In this document: positions 8,018 through 16,882 of the stretch, piece after piece | Layout of the letters: each line of letters starts with the position of its first letter | How positions within the stretch are numbered: the first letter of the stretch is position 1 | From: Pelomonas sp. KK5 | GTDB taxonomy: Bacteria; Pseudomonadota; Gammaproteobacteria; Burkholderiales; Burkholderiaceae_C | Direction of reading: 5' to 3' | Length of the DNA: 36,811 nt | NCBI RefSeq assembly: GCF_001984095.1 | Contig: NZ_LYVQ01000037.1 | Coordinates: 1 to 36,811 of the forward strand | The notes under the pieces: generated by a model | Database searches by the model: none | Told to the model about the DNA's origin: nothing | What the model saw: the letters and a program-made list of their open reading frames with translations, nothing else | Made by a program: the position numbers and the translations under genes

Positions 8018-8704
8018 TCAGCCCTGGATGAACTGCATCTGCGTACCGGCCAGCTCGATCAGGTCGCCGCTCTTCAGCGAGATCGATTCGCCGGTCAGCG
8101 GGATGCCGTTGACGCTGGGGCGGGCCGCGCCTTCGACGTGGGCGAAGACATAGCCGCTGGGGCGCTTGGTGATGGAGGCCACCTGCACGCCGGGCTTGCC
8201 GACCGTGGTGACGACCTTGGTGAGGCTGACCTCGCGGCCTGCGGCGGCGCCGGTGAGGACCTTGATGGACGCCGGCGTGGCCGCGGCGGCAGGGCCGGGC
8301 AGCGAGCCGAAGGACGAGGGCAGGCCGAAGCCGCTGGGCGTGCCCGCGGCGGACACGGCGGCGGCGCCCAGCCCGACGCCGGGCTTCAGGATCATCGTCT
8401 TCTCGTAGTCGCCGCTGTCCTCGACCAGGAACTTGATCTTGTACTTGCCGACCTCAACCACATCGTTGTTGGCGAGCAGCTGCTTCTTGATCGCCTTGCC
8501 GTTGATGTAGGTGCCGTTCGTCGAGTTCAGGTCCTCGATGAAGACGTCCGCGCCGACCATCTGCAGCACCGCATGCTCGCCGCTGACCGCCAGGTTGTCG
8601 ATGACGATGTCGTTGTACGGCCGGCGTCCGAGCGTGGTCTTGTCCTTGGTGATCTGCACCTCCTTGATCACCACCCCATCGAGTGAAACCACCAGCTTGC
8701 CCAT
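8018..8704 (-). CDS. Double FHA-domain protein
   Basis: A 228-residue soluble protein. The first FHA domain (about 20-92) is intact: G26-R27, S41-x-x-H44 and the STNGTYINGK turn at 61-70, the residues that read phosphothreonine. A linker (about 95-147) rich in Gly, Ala, Ser and Pro follows, with KTMILKPG at 102-109. A second FHA-like fold (about 148-226) keeps the NG turn (N199-G200) but has GK in place of GR and no recognisable SxxH, so it probably does not bind phosphate in the usual way. It lies downstream of the kinase and phosphatase genes on the same strand, 106 bases after the phosphatase stop, and is their likely reader or substrate. The target of its binding is unknown. Confidence 0.88.
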   Translation of the reverse strand: MGKLVVSLDGVVIKEVQITKDKTTLGRRPYNDIVIDNLAVSGEHAVLQMVGADVFIEDLNSTNGTYINGKAIKKQLLANNDVVEVGKYKIKFLVEDSGDYEKTMILKPGVGLGAAAVSAAGTPSGFGLPSSFGSLPGPAAAATPASIKVLTGAAAGREVSLTKVVTTVGKPGVQVASITKRPSGYVFAHVEGAARPSVNGIPLTGESISLKSGDLIELAGTQMQFIQG

Positions 8705-8810
8705 GCTCGAGACCTCAGTCAGTTTGTCTTTTTAGCTCGTCGGCTGATGCCGGACCGGATTCTGCATCGCAAATTCGCCACATGTGTTGCCGCATGTGAT
8801 GCCTGCTTCC

Positions 8811-9602
8811 TCAGGCGCGCTTGCCGAAAGGCCACCAACCGCGCCCTTCCGACTTGGCGCGACCCTCCGCGCGAGCCAGAACTAGCGCGATATTATCCCG
8901 GCCGCCCATGTCATTTGCGCCGTCAATGAGCGCCTGGGCCGCTTCAGGCAAAGAAGGGTGGCTCAGAAGCAACTGACCGAGGGCGTCATCCTCGAGCATG
9001 TCGGACAGTCCGTCCGAGCAAAAGAGGAAGGTGTCGCCCGGCTGGATCTCGTGCAGATGCAGCTCCAGCATCACCGCATCCTCGACGCCGACGGCCCGCG
9101 TGACCAGGTTCTTGTTGCTGGAATAGACGGCCTCCTCGGGCGTCAGCAGCCCGGCGTCGAGCTGTTCCTGCAGCAGCGAATGGTCGCGGGTGATCTGGCT
9201 GAACTGGCTGCCGCGCAGCCGGTAGGCGCGCGAATCGCCCACGTGGCCCAGCAATAGCCCCTCCGGGCGGAACACGCCCAGCACCAGCGTCGTGCCCATG
9301 CCGGCATAGCGGGGGTTGGTGTTCGCGGCGTTGAAGATGGCGCGGTTGGCGTTGTCCACGCAGATGTCCATGGCGCGGCGCACGTCGGTCACGCTGGCGC
9401 CGGTGCCGGATTCCTTCAGCCAGCGGCCCAGCTCGGCCTTGATGAAGCTGGTGAGCATCTGGCTGGCGACTTCGCCGGCGTTGTAGCCGCCCATGCCGTC
9501 GGCCAGCACGGCCAGGCCGACCGGCTCGTCCAGGGCCACCGAATCCTCGTTGTTGTCGCGCGCGCGGCCGACGTCGGTGGCGATGAAGAACTCCAGGGTC
9601 AT
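8811..9602 (-). CDS. PP2C-type Ser/Thr protein phosphatase
   Basis: A 263-residue cytosolic PPM/PP2C phosphatase of the short Stp1/PstP type. All metal-site motifs are present: RARDNNED near the N-terminus, LADGMGGYNAGE, GMGTTLV, GHVGDSRAYRL, RDHSLLQEQL, SDGLSDML and GGRDNIALVL. It should remove phosphate from Ser/Thr of proteins using two Mn/Mg ions, most probably undoing the work of the kinase encoded just upstream. Its ATG overlaps the kinase stop codon (ATGA), which implies translational coupling and a fixed kinase/phosphatase ratio. There is no membrane segment; the tail ends WWPFGKRA. The 106 bases between it and the FHA gene contain a duplicated CATGTG (8781-8786 and 8793-8798) but no clear terminator. 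Confidence 0.93.
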   Translation of the reverse strand: MTLEFFIATDVGRARDNNEDSVALDEPVGLAVLADGMGGYNAGEVASQMLTSFIKAELGRWLKESGTGASVTDVRRAMDICVDNANRAIFNAANTNPRYAGMGTTLVLGVFRPEGLLLGHVGDSRAYRLRGSQFSQITRDHSLLQEQLDAGLLTPEEAVYSSNKNLVTRAVGVEDAVMLELHLHEIQPGDTFLFCSDGLSDMLEDDALGQLLLSHPSLPEAAQALIDGANDMGGRDNIALVLARAEGRAKSEGRGWWPFGKRA

Positions 9603-10663
9603 GGCGGCGGTTCGGAACTGTCAGGTGGGGCCGGGGTGGCGGCATTCTGCCCCGCTTCGGCTCCGTCGAGCCTGAGCGTTTGCGCGAAGGGGTCGGCCGC
9701 GGCGGGCGGGTCGTCGCCGAGGGGCAAGTCGGGCGCCTCCTGCAGGCCCTGGGCGAGCACGGCCTCCAGGTCCTGCGCCATCGCTTCGCCATTGGCATAG
9801 CGCAGCTCGGGGCGCTTCTCCAGCGCCAGCGCCAGCACCATGGCCAGCGACTCGGGCAGGTCGGAGCGGAAATGCCGGACGTCCGGCGGCGGCTGGGTGG
9901 CGATCTTCTGCATCAGCCTCGCCATCGACTCGGACTGATGCGGGAGCTTGCCGGTGAGCATCTGGAACAGCATGACCCCCAGCGAATAGAGGTCGCTGCG
10001 GCCGTCCACCTTGAGGCCGGCCAGCTGTTCGGGCGACATGAAGGACGGGGTGCCTAACACCAAGCCTGTACGGGTCCGGCTGCCGTCGGCGATGCGGGCG
10101 ATGCCGAAGTCCATCACCTTGAGCTTGCCGGCGGGGCGGTCCAGCATCACGTTGGCCGGCTTGATGTCGCGATGGACGACGCCCTGGCGGTGCGCGTAGT
10201 CCAGCGCACGGGCCAGCCGGATCACCAGGCCCAGCACCTCGGCCGCGGGCAGCAGCGTGGACGAGCGGGTGAAGTGGCTCAGGTCCTGCCCGTCCACGTA
10301 CTCCATGACGATCCAGGCATCCTCGCCGGCCTCCCCGGCATCGAGGATCTGCAGGATGTCGGGGTGCTGCAGGTGGCCGGCGGCTCGGGCCTCGCGCATG
10401 AAGCGCTGGCGCACGTCGGCGAGGTCGTCGGCGGAGAACTCCCGCTGCAGGGCCAGCAGCTTGACGGCGACGCGCTGGCCGGTCTGGGTGTCCTCGGCCA
10501 GGTGCACCGCGCCCATCGAGCCGCGGCCCAGCTCGCGCTCCAGGCGGTAGCGGGCCAGTGCGGAAGGCGTTGCCGACGATGGCGAGGCAGCCGGCGCAGC
10601 GCCGCTGCCGCCACCCTTGCCGAGCAGGCGGCGCCAGAAGCCGGGGGAGTCGCCGTCGCTCAT
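9599..10663 (-). CDS. Hanks-type Ser/Thr protein kinase
   Basis: A 354-residue kinase. After an N-terminal stretch (FWRRLLGKGGG plus an Ala/Ser/Pro linker), the kinase domain runs about 38-300. It has the glycine loop GRGSMGAV, K68, HRDIKPAN at 164-171, DFG at 185-187, the GTPSFMSPEQL segment at 204-214 and DLYSLGVML. All catalytic residues are intact. There is no transmembrane segment or PASTA domain, so it is cytosolic with no visible ligand sensor. The acidic, Pro-rich tail carries QTLRLDG around T329, which resembles KTMILKPG in the FHA protein's linker. I chose ATG 10663 because the frame upstream lies in terC sequence and looks non-coding. The gene begins eight bases after the terC stop codon and ends overlapping the phosphatase start. 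Confidence 0.93.
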   Translation of the reverse strand: MSDGDSPGFWRRLLGKGGGSGAAPAASPSSATPSALARYRLERELGRGSMGAVHLAEDTQTGQRVAVKLLALQREFSADDLADVRQRFMREARAAGHLQHPDILQILDAGEAGEDAWIVMEYVDGQDLSHFTRSSTLLPAAEVLGLVIRLARALDYAHRQGVVHRDIKPANVMLDRPAGKLKVMDFGIARIADGSRTRTGLVLGTPSFMSPEQLAGLKVDGRSDLYSLGVMLFQMLTGKLPHQSESMARLMQKIATQPPPDVRHFRSDLPESLAMVLALALEKRPELRYANGEAMAQDLEAVLAQGLQEAPDLPLGDDPPAAADPFAQTLRLDGAEAGQNAATPAPPDSSEPPP

Positions 10664-10671
10664 GGTCGGGG

Positions 10672-11379
10672 CTAGGCCGCCGCGGCCTCGCGTTTTTTCA
10701 GCACGAGGCCGGCCACGAGCACGATGAGGGCGCCGGCCGCGCTGGCCGCATAGTTCAGCGTGCCGCTGGCCGCCTCGGGCGCCAGCCAGGGTCGCAGAGC
10801 GGGGTCTTCCAGCGCCATGCCACCGGCGATCCAGCCCAGCAGCATCGCGCCCAGCGTGATGATCAGCGGGAAGCGGTCCATCAGCTTGATCACCATCTGG
10901 CTGCCCCACATGATGATGGGGATCGAGACCAGCAGGCCCAGCACCACCAGCACCATCTCATGGGCCTTGTCGCCGGACTGCGCCACGCCGGCGATGGCGA
11001 TGACGTTGTCCAGGCTCATCACGAAGTCGGCAATGATCACCGTGCGCACCGCCGCCCAGAGGCGTTCGTTGCCGGGGATCTTGGCGTGTTCGTCCTCGTC
11101 CTCCGGCAGCATCAGCTTGACGCCGATCCACAGCAGCAGCGCCGCGCCGACCAGCTTCAGGTAGGGAATCTGCAGCAGCGTCAGCGCGAACAGGATCAGC
11201 ACGATGCGCAGCACGATCGCGCCAACCGTGCCCCAGAGGATGCCCAGCTTGCGCTGCGCCTCGGGCAGGCGCCGGCAGGCGAGCGCGATGACGACGGCGT
11301 TGTCGCCACCGAGCAGGATGTCGATCAGGATGATCTGGCCGACGGCGAGCCAGAAATCGGCGGTCAGGAATTGGTCCAT
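10672..11379 (-). CDS. TerC-family integral membrane protein (YjbE-like)
   Basis: A 235-residue membrane protein with about seven hydrophobic segments. It carries the family's conserved acidic motifs inside the membrane, ILLGGDNAVVIALA (residues 18-31) and DFVMSLDNVIAIAGVA. These motifs fit TerC/Alx/YjbE proteins, some of which export manganese or support metallation of secreted proteins; the substrate here is unknown. ATG 11379 starts immediately before the first membrane segment. It is the first gene of the probable terC-kinase-phosphatase unit, with eight bases to the kinase start. No other ter genes are visible, so tellurite resistance should not be assumed. Confidence 0.85.
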   Translation of the reverse strand: MDQFLTADFWLAVGQIILIDILLGGDNAVVIALACRRLPEAQRKLGILWGTVGAIVLRIVLILFALTLLQIPYLKLVGAALLLWIGVKLMLPEDEDEHAKIPGNERLWAAVRTVIIADFVMSLDNVIAIAGVAQSGDKAHEMVLVVLGLLVSIPIIMWGSQMVIKLMDRFPLIITLGAMLLGWIAGGMALEDPALRPWLAPEAASGTLNYAASAAGALIVLVAGLVLKKREAAAA

Positions 11380-11420
11380 GGGGATGGGGGATCTTATGCC
11401 AGGGTCCGGCCCGGAATGGA

Positions 11421-11478
11421 ACAAGCCGCCGGCTGCGGCGCAGCGGGCGGCTTGTGAGGGGAGCTAACGGGTTAGCTC
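11421..11478. terminator. Two stem-loops between sucD and terC
   Basis: ACAAGCCGCC (11421-11430) pairs perfectly with GGCGGCTTGT (11446-11455), and GAGCTAA (11461-11467) pairs with TTAGCTC (11472-11478). Both lie just after the sucD stop on the minus strand. Neither is followed by a T run on the minus strand, so they are stem-loops of terminator position but not classic form. Confidence 0.5.
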
Positions 11479-11491
11479 AGCGGGCTCTGGA

Positions 11492-12385
11492 TTACAGCAG
11501 GCCCTTGAGCAGCTTGCCCATTTCCGACGGGTTGCGGGTCACGGTGAAGCCGCACTCTTCCATGATGGCGAGCTTGGCATCGGCCGTGTCGGCGCCGCCG
11601 GAGATCAGCGCGCCGGCGTGGCCCATGCGCTTGCCCGGAGGGGCGGTGACGCCGGCGATGAAGCCGACCACCGGCTTCTTCATGTTGGCCTTGCACCAGC
11701 GGGCCGCTTCGGCCTCGTCCGGGCCGCCGATCTCGCCGATCATGATGACGGCGTCGGTGTCCGGGTCGTCATTGAAGGCCTGCATCACGTCGATGTGCTT
11801 CAGGCCATTGATCGGGTCGCCACCGATGCCGACAGCCGACGATTGGCCCAGGCCGATCTCGGTCAGCTGCGCCACGGCTTCATAGGTCAGCGTGCCAGAG
11901 CGGGACACGACGCCGATGCGGCCCTTGCGATGGATGTGGCCGGGCATGATGCCGATCTTGATCTCGTCGGGCGTGATCAGGCCGGGGCAGTTGGGGCCCA
12001 GCAGCAGCGTGCGCTTGCCGCCGGCGGCTTCCTTGGCGCGCATCTTGTTGCGCACTTCCAGCATGTCGCGGACGGGGATGCCTTCGGTGATGCAGATCGC
12101 CAGGTCCAGGTCGGCCTCGACGGCTTCCCAGATCGCGGCAGCGGCGCCGGCGGGCGGCACGTAGATCACCGAGACGGTGGCGCCGGTCTGCGTGGCGGCT
12201 TCCTTGACGGTGCCGAAGATGGGAATGTCCGAGAACTTCTCGCCGGCCTTCTTCGGGTTCACGCCCGCGACGAAGGCGTTCTTGCCGTTGGCATAGGCCT
12301 GGCAGCCCAGCGTGTGGAACTGGCCGGTCTTGCCCGTGATGCCCTGGGTGATGACCTTGGTGTCTTTGTTGATGTAGATCGACAT
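11492..12385 (-). CDS. sucD: Succinyl-CoA synthetase (ADP-forming) alpha subunit
   Basis: A 297-residue protein of standard SucD length. It has the CoA-binding Rossmann region [11 protein letters not shown] at 15-25, the [10 protein letters not shown] segment at 130-139, and the phosphorylated histidine H256 in the KRMGHAGAL motif. With SucC it interconverts succinyl-CoA and succinate with substrate-level ATP formation in the TCA cycle. It follows sucC on the same strand after 30 bases, a normal two-gene operon. Alternative members of this superfamily (malyl-CoA or citryl-CoA ligase subunits) are less likely given the close match to SucD motifs. Confidence 0.97.
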   Translation of the reverse strand: MSIYINKDTKVITQGITGKTGQFHTLGCQAYANGKNAFVAGVNPKKAGEKFSDIPIFGTVKEAATQTGATVSVIYVPPAGAAAAIWEAVEADLDLAICITEGIPVRDMLEVRNKMRAKEAAGGKRTLLLGPNCPGLITPDEIKIGIMPGHIHRKGRIGVVSRSGTLTYEAVAQLTEIGLGQSSAVGIGGDPINGLKHIDVMQAFNDDPDTDAVIMIGEIGGPDEAEAARWCKANMKKPVVGFIAGVTAPPGKRMGHAGALISGGADTADAKLAIMEECGFTVTRNPSEMGKLLKGLL

Positions 12386-12415
12386 GATTGGTTCTTTCCT
12401 TGTCTGGGCCAGGCT

Positions 12416-13576
<1,161 letters not shown>

Positions 13577-13628
13577 AGGGGTCTCGCTGTTGGAAGGAAA
13601 AGATGAAAAGAAGATGAGGAACGAAGAA

Positions 13629-14198
13629 TCAGCTGGGCAGCGCCCCGTCCGCGCGGTACCAGCGGGGGTAATGCACGCGAACGTTCTCGCTGTCGCGGCG
13701 CAACGCGTGGCATTTGTCGAGCTGGAAGGGCGGCTGGCCGCCTTCCGGGTCGCCTTCGCGGGTGTCGATGACGACGCCGGCGAAGGCCTGGATCACCGCC
13801 GTCGGCAGCACCTGGCACAGCTCGGTCAAGTGGGTGCAGCCCTGCACGCCGGCCAGACGGTCCTTCACGCCGAGGCGGAAGCCCTTCAGCAGGTTCAGGC
13901 CGATCAGGCGACGGTAGGCCTGGCCGTGCTGGTCGCAGACGCCGGGGTAGGGCATCCAGAGCGTGTCGGAATCGGCATCGATGATGTTGAGCTGGCGGTC
14001 GACCGCCAGCCGCAGCACCATGTGATGCACCGGATCGCCGGCCTTGCGGATCTCGCCGGCCAGTTCGACGTCGCGGGTCTTCGTATCGGTCAGCTGCGCC
14101 TCGACGTCGAACAGGCCGTCATCGCGCGCAAACACCTGCACATCAAGGGCACGGCGATGCATCAGGCGGCGCTGAACGGCGGGGGGCGAGGCGGACAT
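13629..14198 (-). CDS. DUF2889-domain protein
   Basis: A 189-residue soluble protein whose whole length fits the DUF2889 family. It has [25 protein letters not shown] near the N-terminus, then the H-rich [31 protein letters not shown], and [21 protein letters not shown]. The conserved His/Cys pattern hints at metal or thiol chemistry, but no function is established. I chose ATG 14198 because the family sequence begins there; the frame extends further upstream to 14300 without family-like content. It lies between recX and sucC on the same strand. Family members are common in betaproteobacteria; I cannot assign a role. Confidence 0.8.
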   Translation of the reverse strand: MSASPPAVQRRLMHRRALDVQVFARDDGLFDVEAQLTDTKTRDVELAGEIRKAGDPVHHMVLRLAVDRQLNIIDADSDTLWMPYPGVCDQHGQAYRRLIGLNLLKGFRLGVKDRLAGVQGCTHLTELCQVLPTAVIQAFAGVVIDTREGDPEGGQPPFQLDKCHALRRDSENVRVHYPRWYRADGALPS

Positions 14199-14364
14199 GG
14201 GATACGGGAAATTCGATTGCGCCACCGTCGGCGCGCGGCCGGCAGAAGGCACGGCGCGGGCATGCGCAACGCAGGAATGTAGCATGTTGCGCCGCATCAA
14301 CGGTTTGTGACCCCTGGCGCAGAAGCCGATTTCGGCGCGAATTTCAATCCCGAAATGCGCGGTG

Positions 14365-14925
14365 TTATTCCCCTTCGTCGGCCTCGTCGGCCGGGCGCCT
14401 GGCTTCGTCGAGAAGACGGCGGATCACGTCCGGCGCAAAGCCGCGGGCACCGAGGAAACGGGCCTGGCGAGACATCTCCAGCCGGTCCGGTGCCGTGGCG
14501 GCGCGACCGAACTTGCGCGACCACACGGCCCGCGCCCGCTCCAGCTCGCTGGCGCGCAGCTGCGCCTGCTGTTCGGCGTCAAGCACCAGGCCATGCTGCG
14601 CGAGTTCCTGGCGGATCCGCTGCGTGCCGTAGCGGGCAGCGCGGGCATTGACGCGGGATTCGACAAAGCGGGTTTCGCTCAGGTACCCGTGGCTGTGCAG
14701 CCAGGCGATCAGGCCGTCGACCTCCTGGGCTGCCGCCTCCTTGTCGTCGTCGTCCTCGGCGTCCTGCGGCTCGCTCCCGGCTTGCTGCTCCCGCGCCTTG
14801 CGCAAGGCCTGCTCGGCGCGAATCCTCAGCAGCTTGCGGCGCAACTCCTGCGGGCTGTGCTCGCGCTGGGAGAGCAGGGCGATCGCCCGCATCTTCAGCG
14901 TGGTGGGAGGTTTCCTGTTCATCAT
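14365..14925 (-). CDS. recX: Recombination regulatory protein RecX
   Basis: About 186 residues. RecX binds RecA filaments and restrains their extension and activity. Recognisable parts are [22 protein letters not shown] near the N-terminus, the middle three-helix repeat [39 protein letters not shown], and the C-terminal repeat [11 protein letters not shown]...[16 protein letters not shown]. An acidic insertion ([17 protein letters not shown], around 52-68) separates the first and second repeats and makes the protein a little longer than minimal RecX. Start is uncertain among ATG 14925, ATG 14922 and GTG 14937; the GTG touches the recA hairpin. It lies 70 bases downstream of recA with a stem-loop between them. 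Confidence 0.9.
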   Translation of the reverse strand: MMNRKPPTTLKMRAIALLSQREHSPQELRRKLLRIRAEQALRKAREQQAGSEPQDAEDDDDKEAAAQEVDGLIAWLHSHGYLSETRFVESRVNARAARYGTQRIRQELAQHGLVLDAEQQAQLRASELERARAVWSRKFGRAATAPDRLEMSRQARFLGARGFAPDVIRRLLDEARRPADEADEGE

Positions 14926-14937
14926 CACAAAAGACAC

Positions 14938-14965
14938 GGCGCCAAGCCCTGCCGGGGTTGGCGCC
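14938..14965 (-). terminator. recA-recX intergenic hairpin (attenuator-like)
   Basis: GGCGCCAA (14938-14945) pairs with TTGGCGCC (14958-14965), with further CCC/GGG pairing inside. On the minus strand it is followed by GTGTCTTTT. It lies between recA and recX. In E. coli a terminator at the same place lets only a small share of transcripts read into recX; a similar role is inferred. Confidence 0.7.
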
Positions 14966-14994
14966 GTTATCAGGCAGCTCAGCGAGCTAGTTAC

Positions 14995-16038
14995 TTATTC
15001 TTCGCCGCTTTCGGCCACGCCGATCAGCGAGACGCCGACCGCCTCGCGGATCTTGTTCTCGATCTCGACGGCGATGTCCGGGTTCTCGCGCAGGAACTCG
15101 CGGGCGTTGTCCTTGCCCTGGCCGATCTTCTCGCCGGCGTAGGCATACCAGGAGCCGGACTTCTCGACGATCTTGTGCACCACGCCCATGTCGATGACCT
15201 CGCCCTCGCGGCTGATGCCCTCGCCATAGAGGATGTCGAACTCGGCCGTCTTGAACGGGGGCGAGACCTTGTTCTTCACGACCTTGACCTTGGTCTCGGA
15301 GCCGATCACCTCCTCGCCCTTCTTGATCGAGCCGATGCGGCGGATGTCCAGGCGGACCGAGGCGTAGAACTTCAGCGCGTTGCCGCCGGTGGTGGTTTCG
15401 GGGCTGCCGAACATCACGCCGATCTTCATGCGGATCTGGTTGATGAAGATGACCATGCAGTTGGTCTTCTTGATCGTGGCGGTCAGCTTGCGCAGGGCCT
15501 GGCTCATCAGGCGGGCCTGCAGGCCGGGGAGGGCGTCGCCCATCTCGCCTTCGAGTTCGGCCTTGGGCGTCAGCGCGGCGACCGAGTCGATGACGATCAG
15601 GTCCACCGAGCCGGAGCGCACCAGCGAGTCGACGATCTCGAGCGCCTGTTCGCCGGTGTCGGGCTGGCTGATCAGCAGTTCCTGCAGGTTGACGCCGAGC
15701 TTCTGGGCGTACTGGATGTCGAGCGCGTGCTCGGCGTCGATGAAGGCGCAGACGCCGGAGAGCTTCTGCATCTCGGCGATGACCTGCAGGGTCAGCGTGG
15801 TCTTGCCGGAGGATTCGGGGCCGTAGATCTCGACGACGCGGCCGCGCGGCAGGCCGCCGACGCCCAGCGCGATGTCCAGGCCCAGCGAGCCGGTGGAGAC
15901 GACCTGGATGTCCTCGATCACCTCGCCTTCGCCCAGGCGCATGATCGAACCCTTGCCGAACTGTTTTTCGATCTGGGCGAGTGCGGCCTGCAGGGCCTTG
16001 GCTTTTTCGGTGTTCAGGGATTTGACGGGAGCGTCCAT
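14995..16038 (-). CDS. recA: Recombinase RecA
   Basis: A 347-residue RecA of normal length. Walker A is GPESSGKT at 73-80, preceded by the ATP-site Glu region IYGPE. Walker B is in [10 protein letters not shown], and the DNA-binding loop 2 segment spans [27 protein letters not shown]. It forms ATP-dependent filaments on single-stranded DNA for strand exchange and triggers LexA self-cleavage. The C-terminus is acidic (GVAESGEE), as usual. An SOS box 39 bases upstream shows it belongs to the LexA regulon. recX follows on the same strand. Confidence 0.98.
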   Translation of the reverse strand: MDAPVKSLNTEKAKALQAALAQIEKQFGKGSIMRLGEGEVIEDIQVVSTGSLGLDIALGVGGLPRGRVVEIYGPESSGKTTLTLQVIAEMQKLSGVCAFIDAEHALDIQYAQKLGVNLQELLISQPDTGEQALEIVDSLVRSGSVDLIVIDSVAALTPKAELEGEMGDALPGLQARLMSQALRKLTATIKKTNCMVIFINQIRMKIGVMFGSPETTTGGNALKFYASVRLDIRRIGSIKKGEEVIGSETKVKVVKNKVSPPFKTAEFDILYGEGISREGEVIDMGVVHKIVEKSGSWYAYAGEKIGQGKDNAREFLRENPDIAVEIENKIREAVGVSLIGVAESGEE

Positions 16039-16064
16039 GGAGTTCTCCGGATTTGACTGGGCGG

Positions 16065-16093
16065 ATTATCTACGAATCTGTATGTTTGTACAG
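16065..16093 (-). promoter_or_regulatory. recA promoter with LexA (SOS) box
   Basis: CTGTATGTTTGTACAG at 16078-16093 is an exact CTGT-N8-ACAG LexA box. On the minus strand a -10 GATAAT (16065-16070) lies 17 bases from a -35 CTGTAC at 16088-16093 that is part of the box. LexA bound here would block RNA polymerase directly. Confidence 0.9.
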
Positions 16094-16208
16094 TAGTCGC
16101 GTGTTTGGGGTTTGGCAAGCGAATGGACGCATCGTAGGGGGTAGGTAGCTCATACGGTGAGCCATCGAATCAGCACCGACAATGCAGGCAAAGGCGGAGA
16201 CAACAAGC

Positions 16209-16880
16209 ATGCGCATCCTCATCGCGGAAGACGACCAGGTGCTGGCCGACGGGCTCTTGCGCTCGCTGCGCGCCTCGGGCTATGCGGTGGACCAGGTGGG
16301 CACCGGCACCGAGGCGGACGCGGCGCTGGCCGCGCACGAGTTCGACCTGGTGATCCTGGACCTGGGCCTGCCCAAGCTGCACGGCCACGAGGTGCTGCGC
16401 AAGCTGCGCGCGCGCGGCTCGGCGGTGCCGGTGCTGATCCTCACCGCGGCCGACAGCGTCGAGCAGCGCGTCAAGGGCCTGGACCTGGGCGCCGACGACT
16501 ACATGGCCAAGCCCTTCTCGCTGCAGGAACTCGAGGCGCGCGTGCGGGCGCTGACGCGGCGCGGCCTCGGCACCGCCTCCACCGTCATCAAGCACGGCCC
16601 CTTGTCCTTCGACGCCACCGGCCGGGTGGCCTACATCAACGAGCAGATGATCGAGCTCTCCGCCCGCGAGCTCTCGCTGCTGGAGGTGCTGCTGCAGCGC
16701 GCCGGGCGCCTGGTCAGCAAGGACCAGCTGGTCGAGCGCCTGTGCGAATGGGGCGAGGAAGTCAGCAACAACGCGATCGAGGTCTATATCCACCGGCTGC
16801 GCAAGAAGATCGAGCAGGGGCCGATCCGCATCGCCACCGTGCGCGGCCTGGGCTACTGCCTTGAAAAGATAAGCGCCTGA
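16209..16880 (+). CDS. OmpR-family response regulator
   Basis: A 223-residue response regulator. The receiver domain (about 1-115) has the acidic pair D8-D9, phospho-acceptor D51, T79 and K101 (MAKPFS). The C-terminal winged helix (about 130-220) has ELSLLEVLLQRAGRLVSKDQLVERL and the recognition region NAIEVYIHRLRKKI, ending in RGLGYCL. This is the TctD/QseB-like branch. ATG 16209 is preceded by GGAG at a good distance; an upstream ATG at 16182 would add a non-family extension. It is divergent from recA and ends two bases before its sensor kinase gene. The signal and target genes are not evident in the window. Confidence 0.93.
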   Translation: MRILIAEDDQVLADGLLRSLRASGYAVDQVGTGTEADAALAAHEFDLVILDLGLPKLHGHEVLRKLRARGSAVPVLILTAADSVEQRVKGLDLGADDYMAKPFSLQELEARVRALTRRGLGTASTVIKHGPLSFDATGRVAYINEQMIELSARELSLLEVLLQRAGRLVSKDQLVERLCEWGEEVSNNAIEVYIHRLRKKIEQGPIRIATVRGLGYCLEKISA

Positions 16881-16882
16881 CC

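Noticed and set aside
8779-8798. CACATGTG palindrome and repeated CATGTG as a regulatory site
   Set aside because: Short, not matching a motif I can name, and placed inside a probable transcript between phosphatase and FHA genes.
8018-11379. Type VI secretion phospho-pathway (PpkA/PppA/Fha)
   Set aside because: Kinase, phosphatase and FHA are present, but no Tss genes occur in the window and the kinase lacks a membrane segment.
10672-11379. Tellurite-resistance operon or TerY-P triad
   Set aside because: Only a TerC-family protein is seen; no TerD-like or von Willebrand A domain proteins are present.
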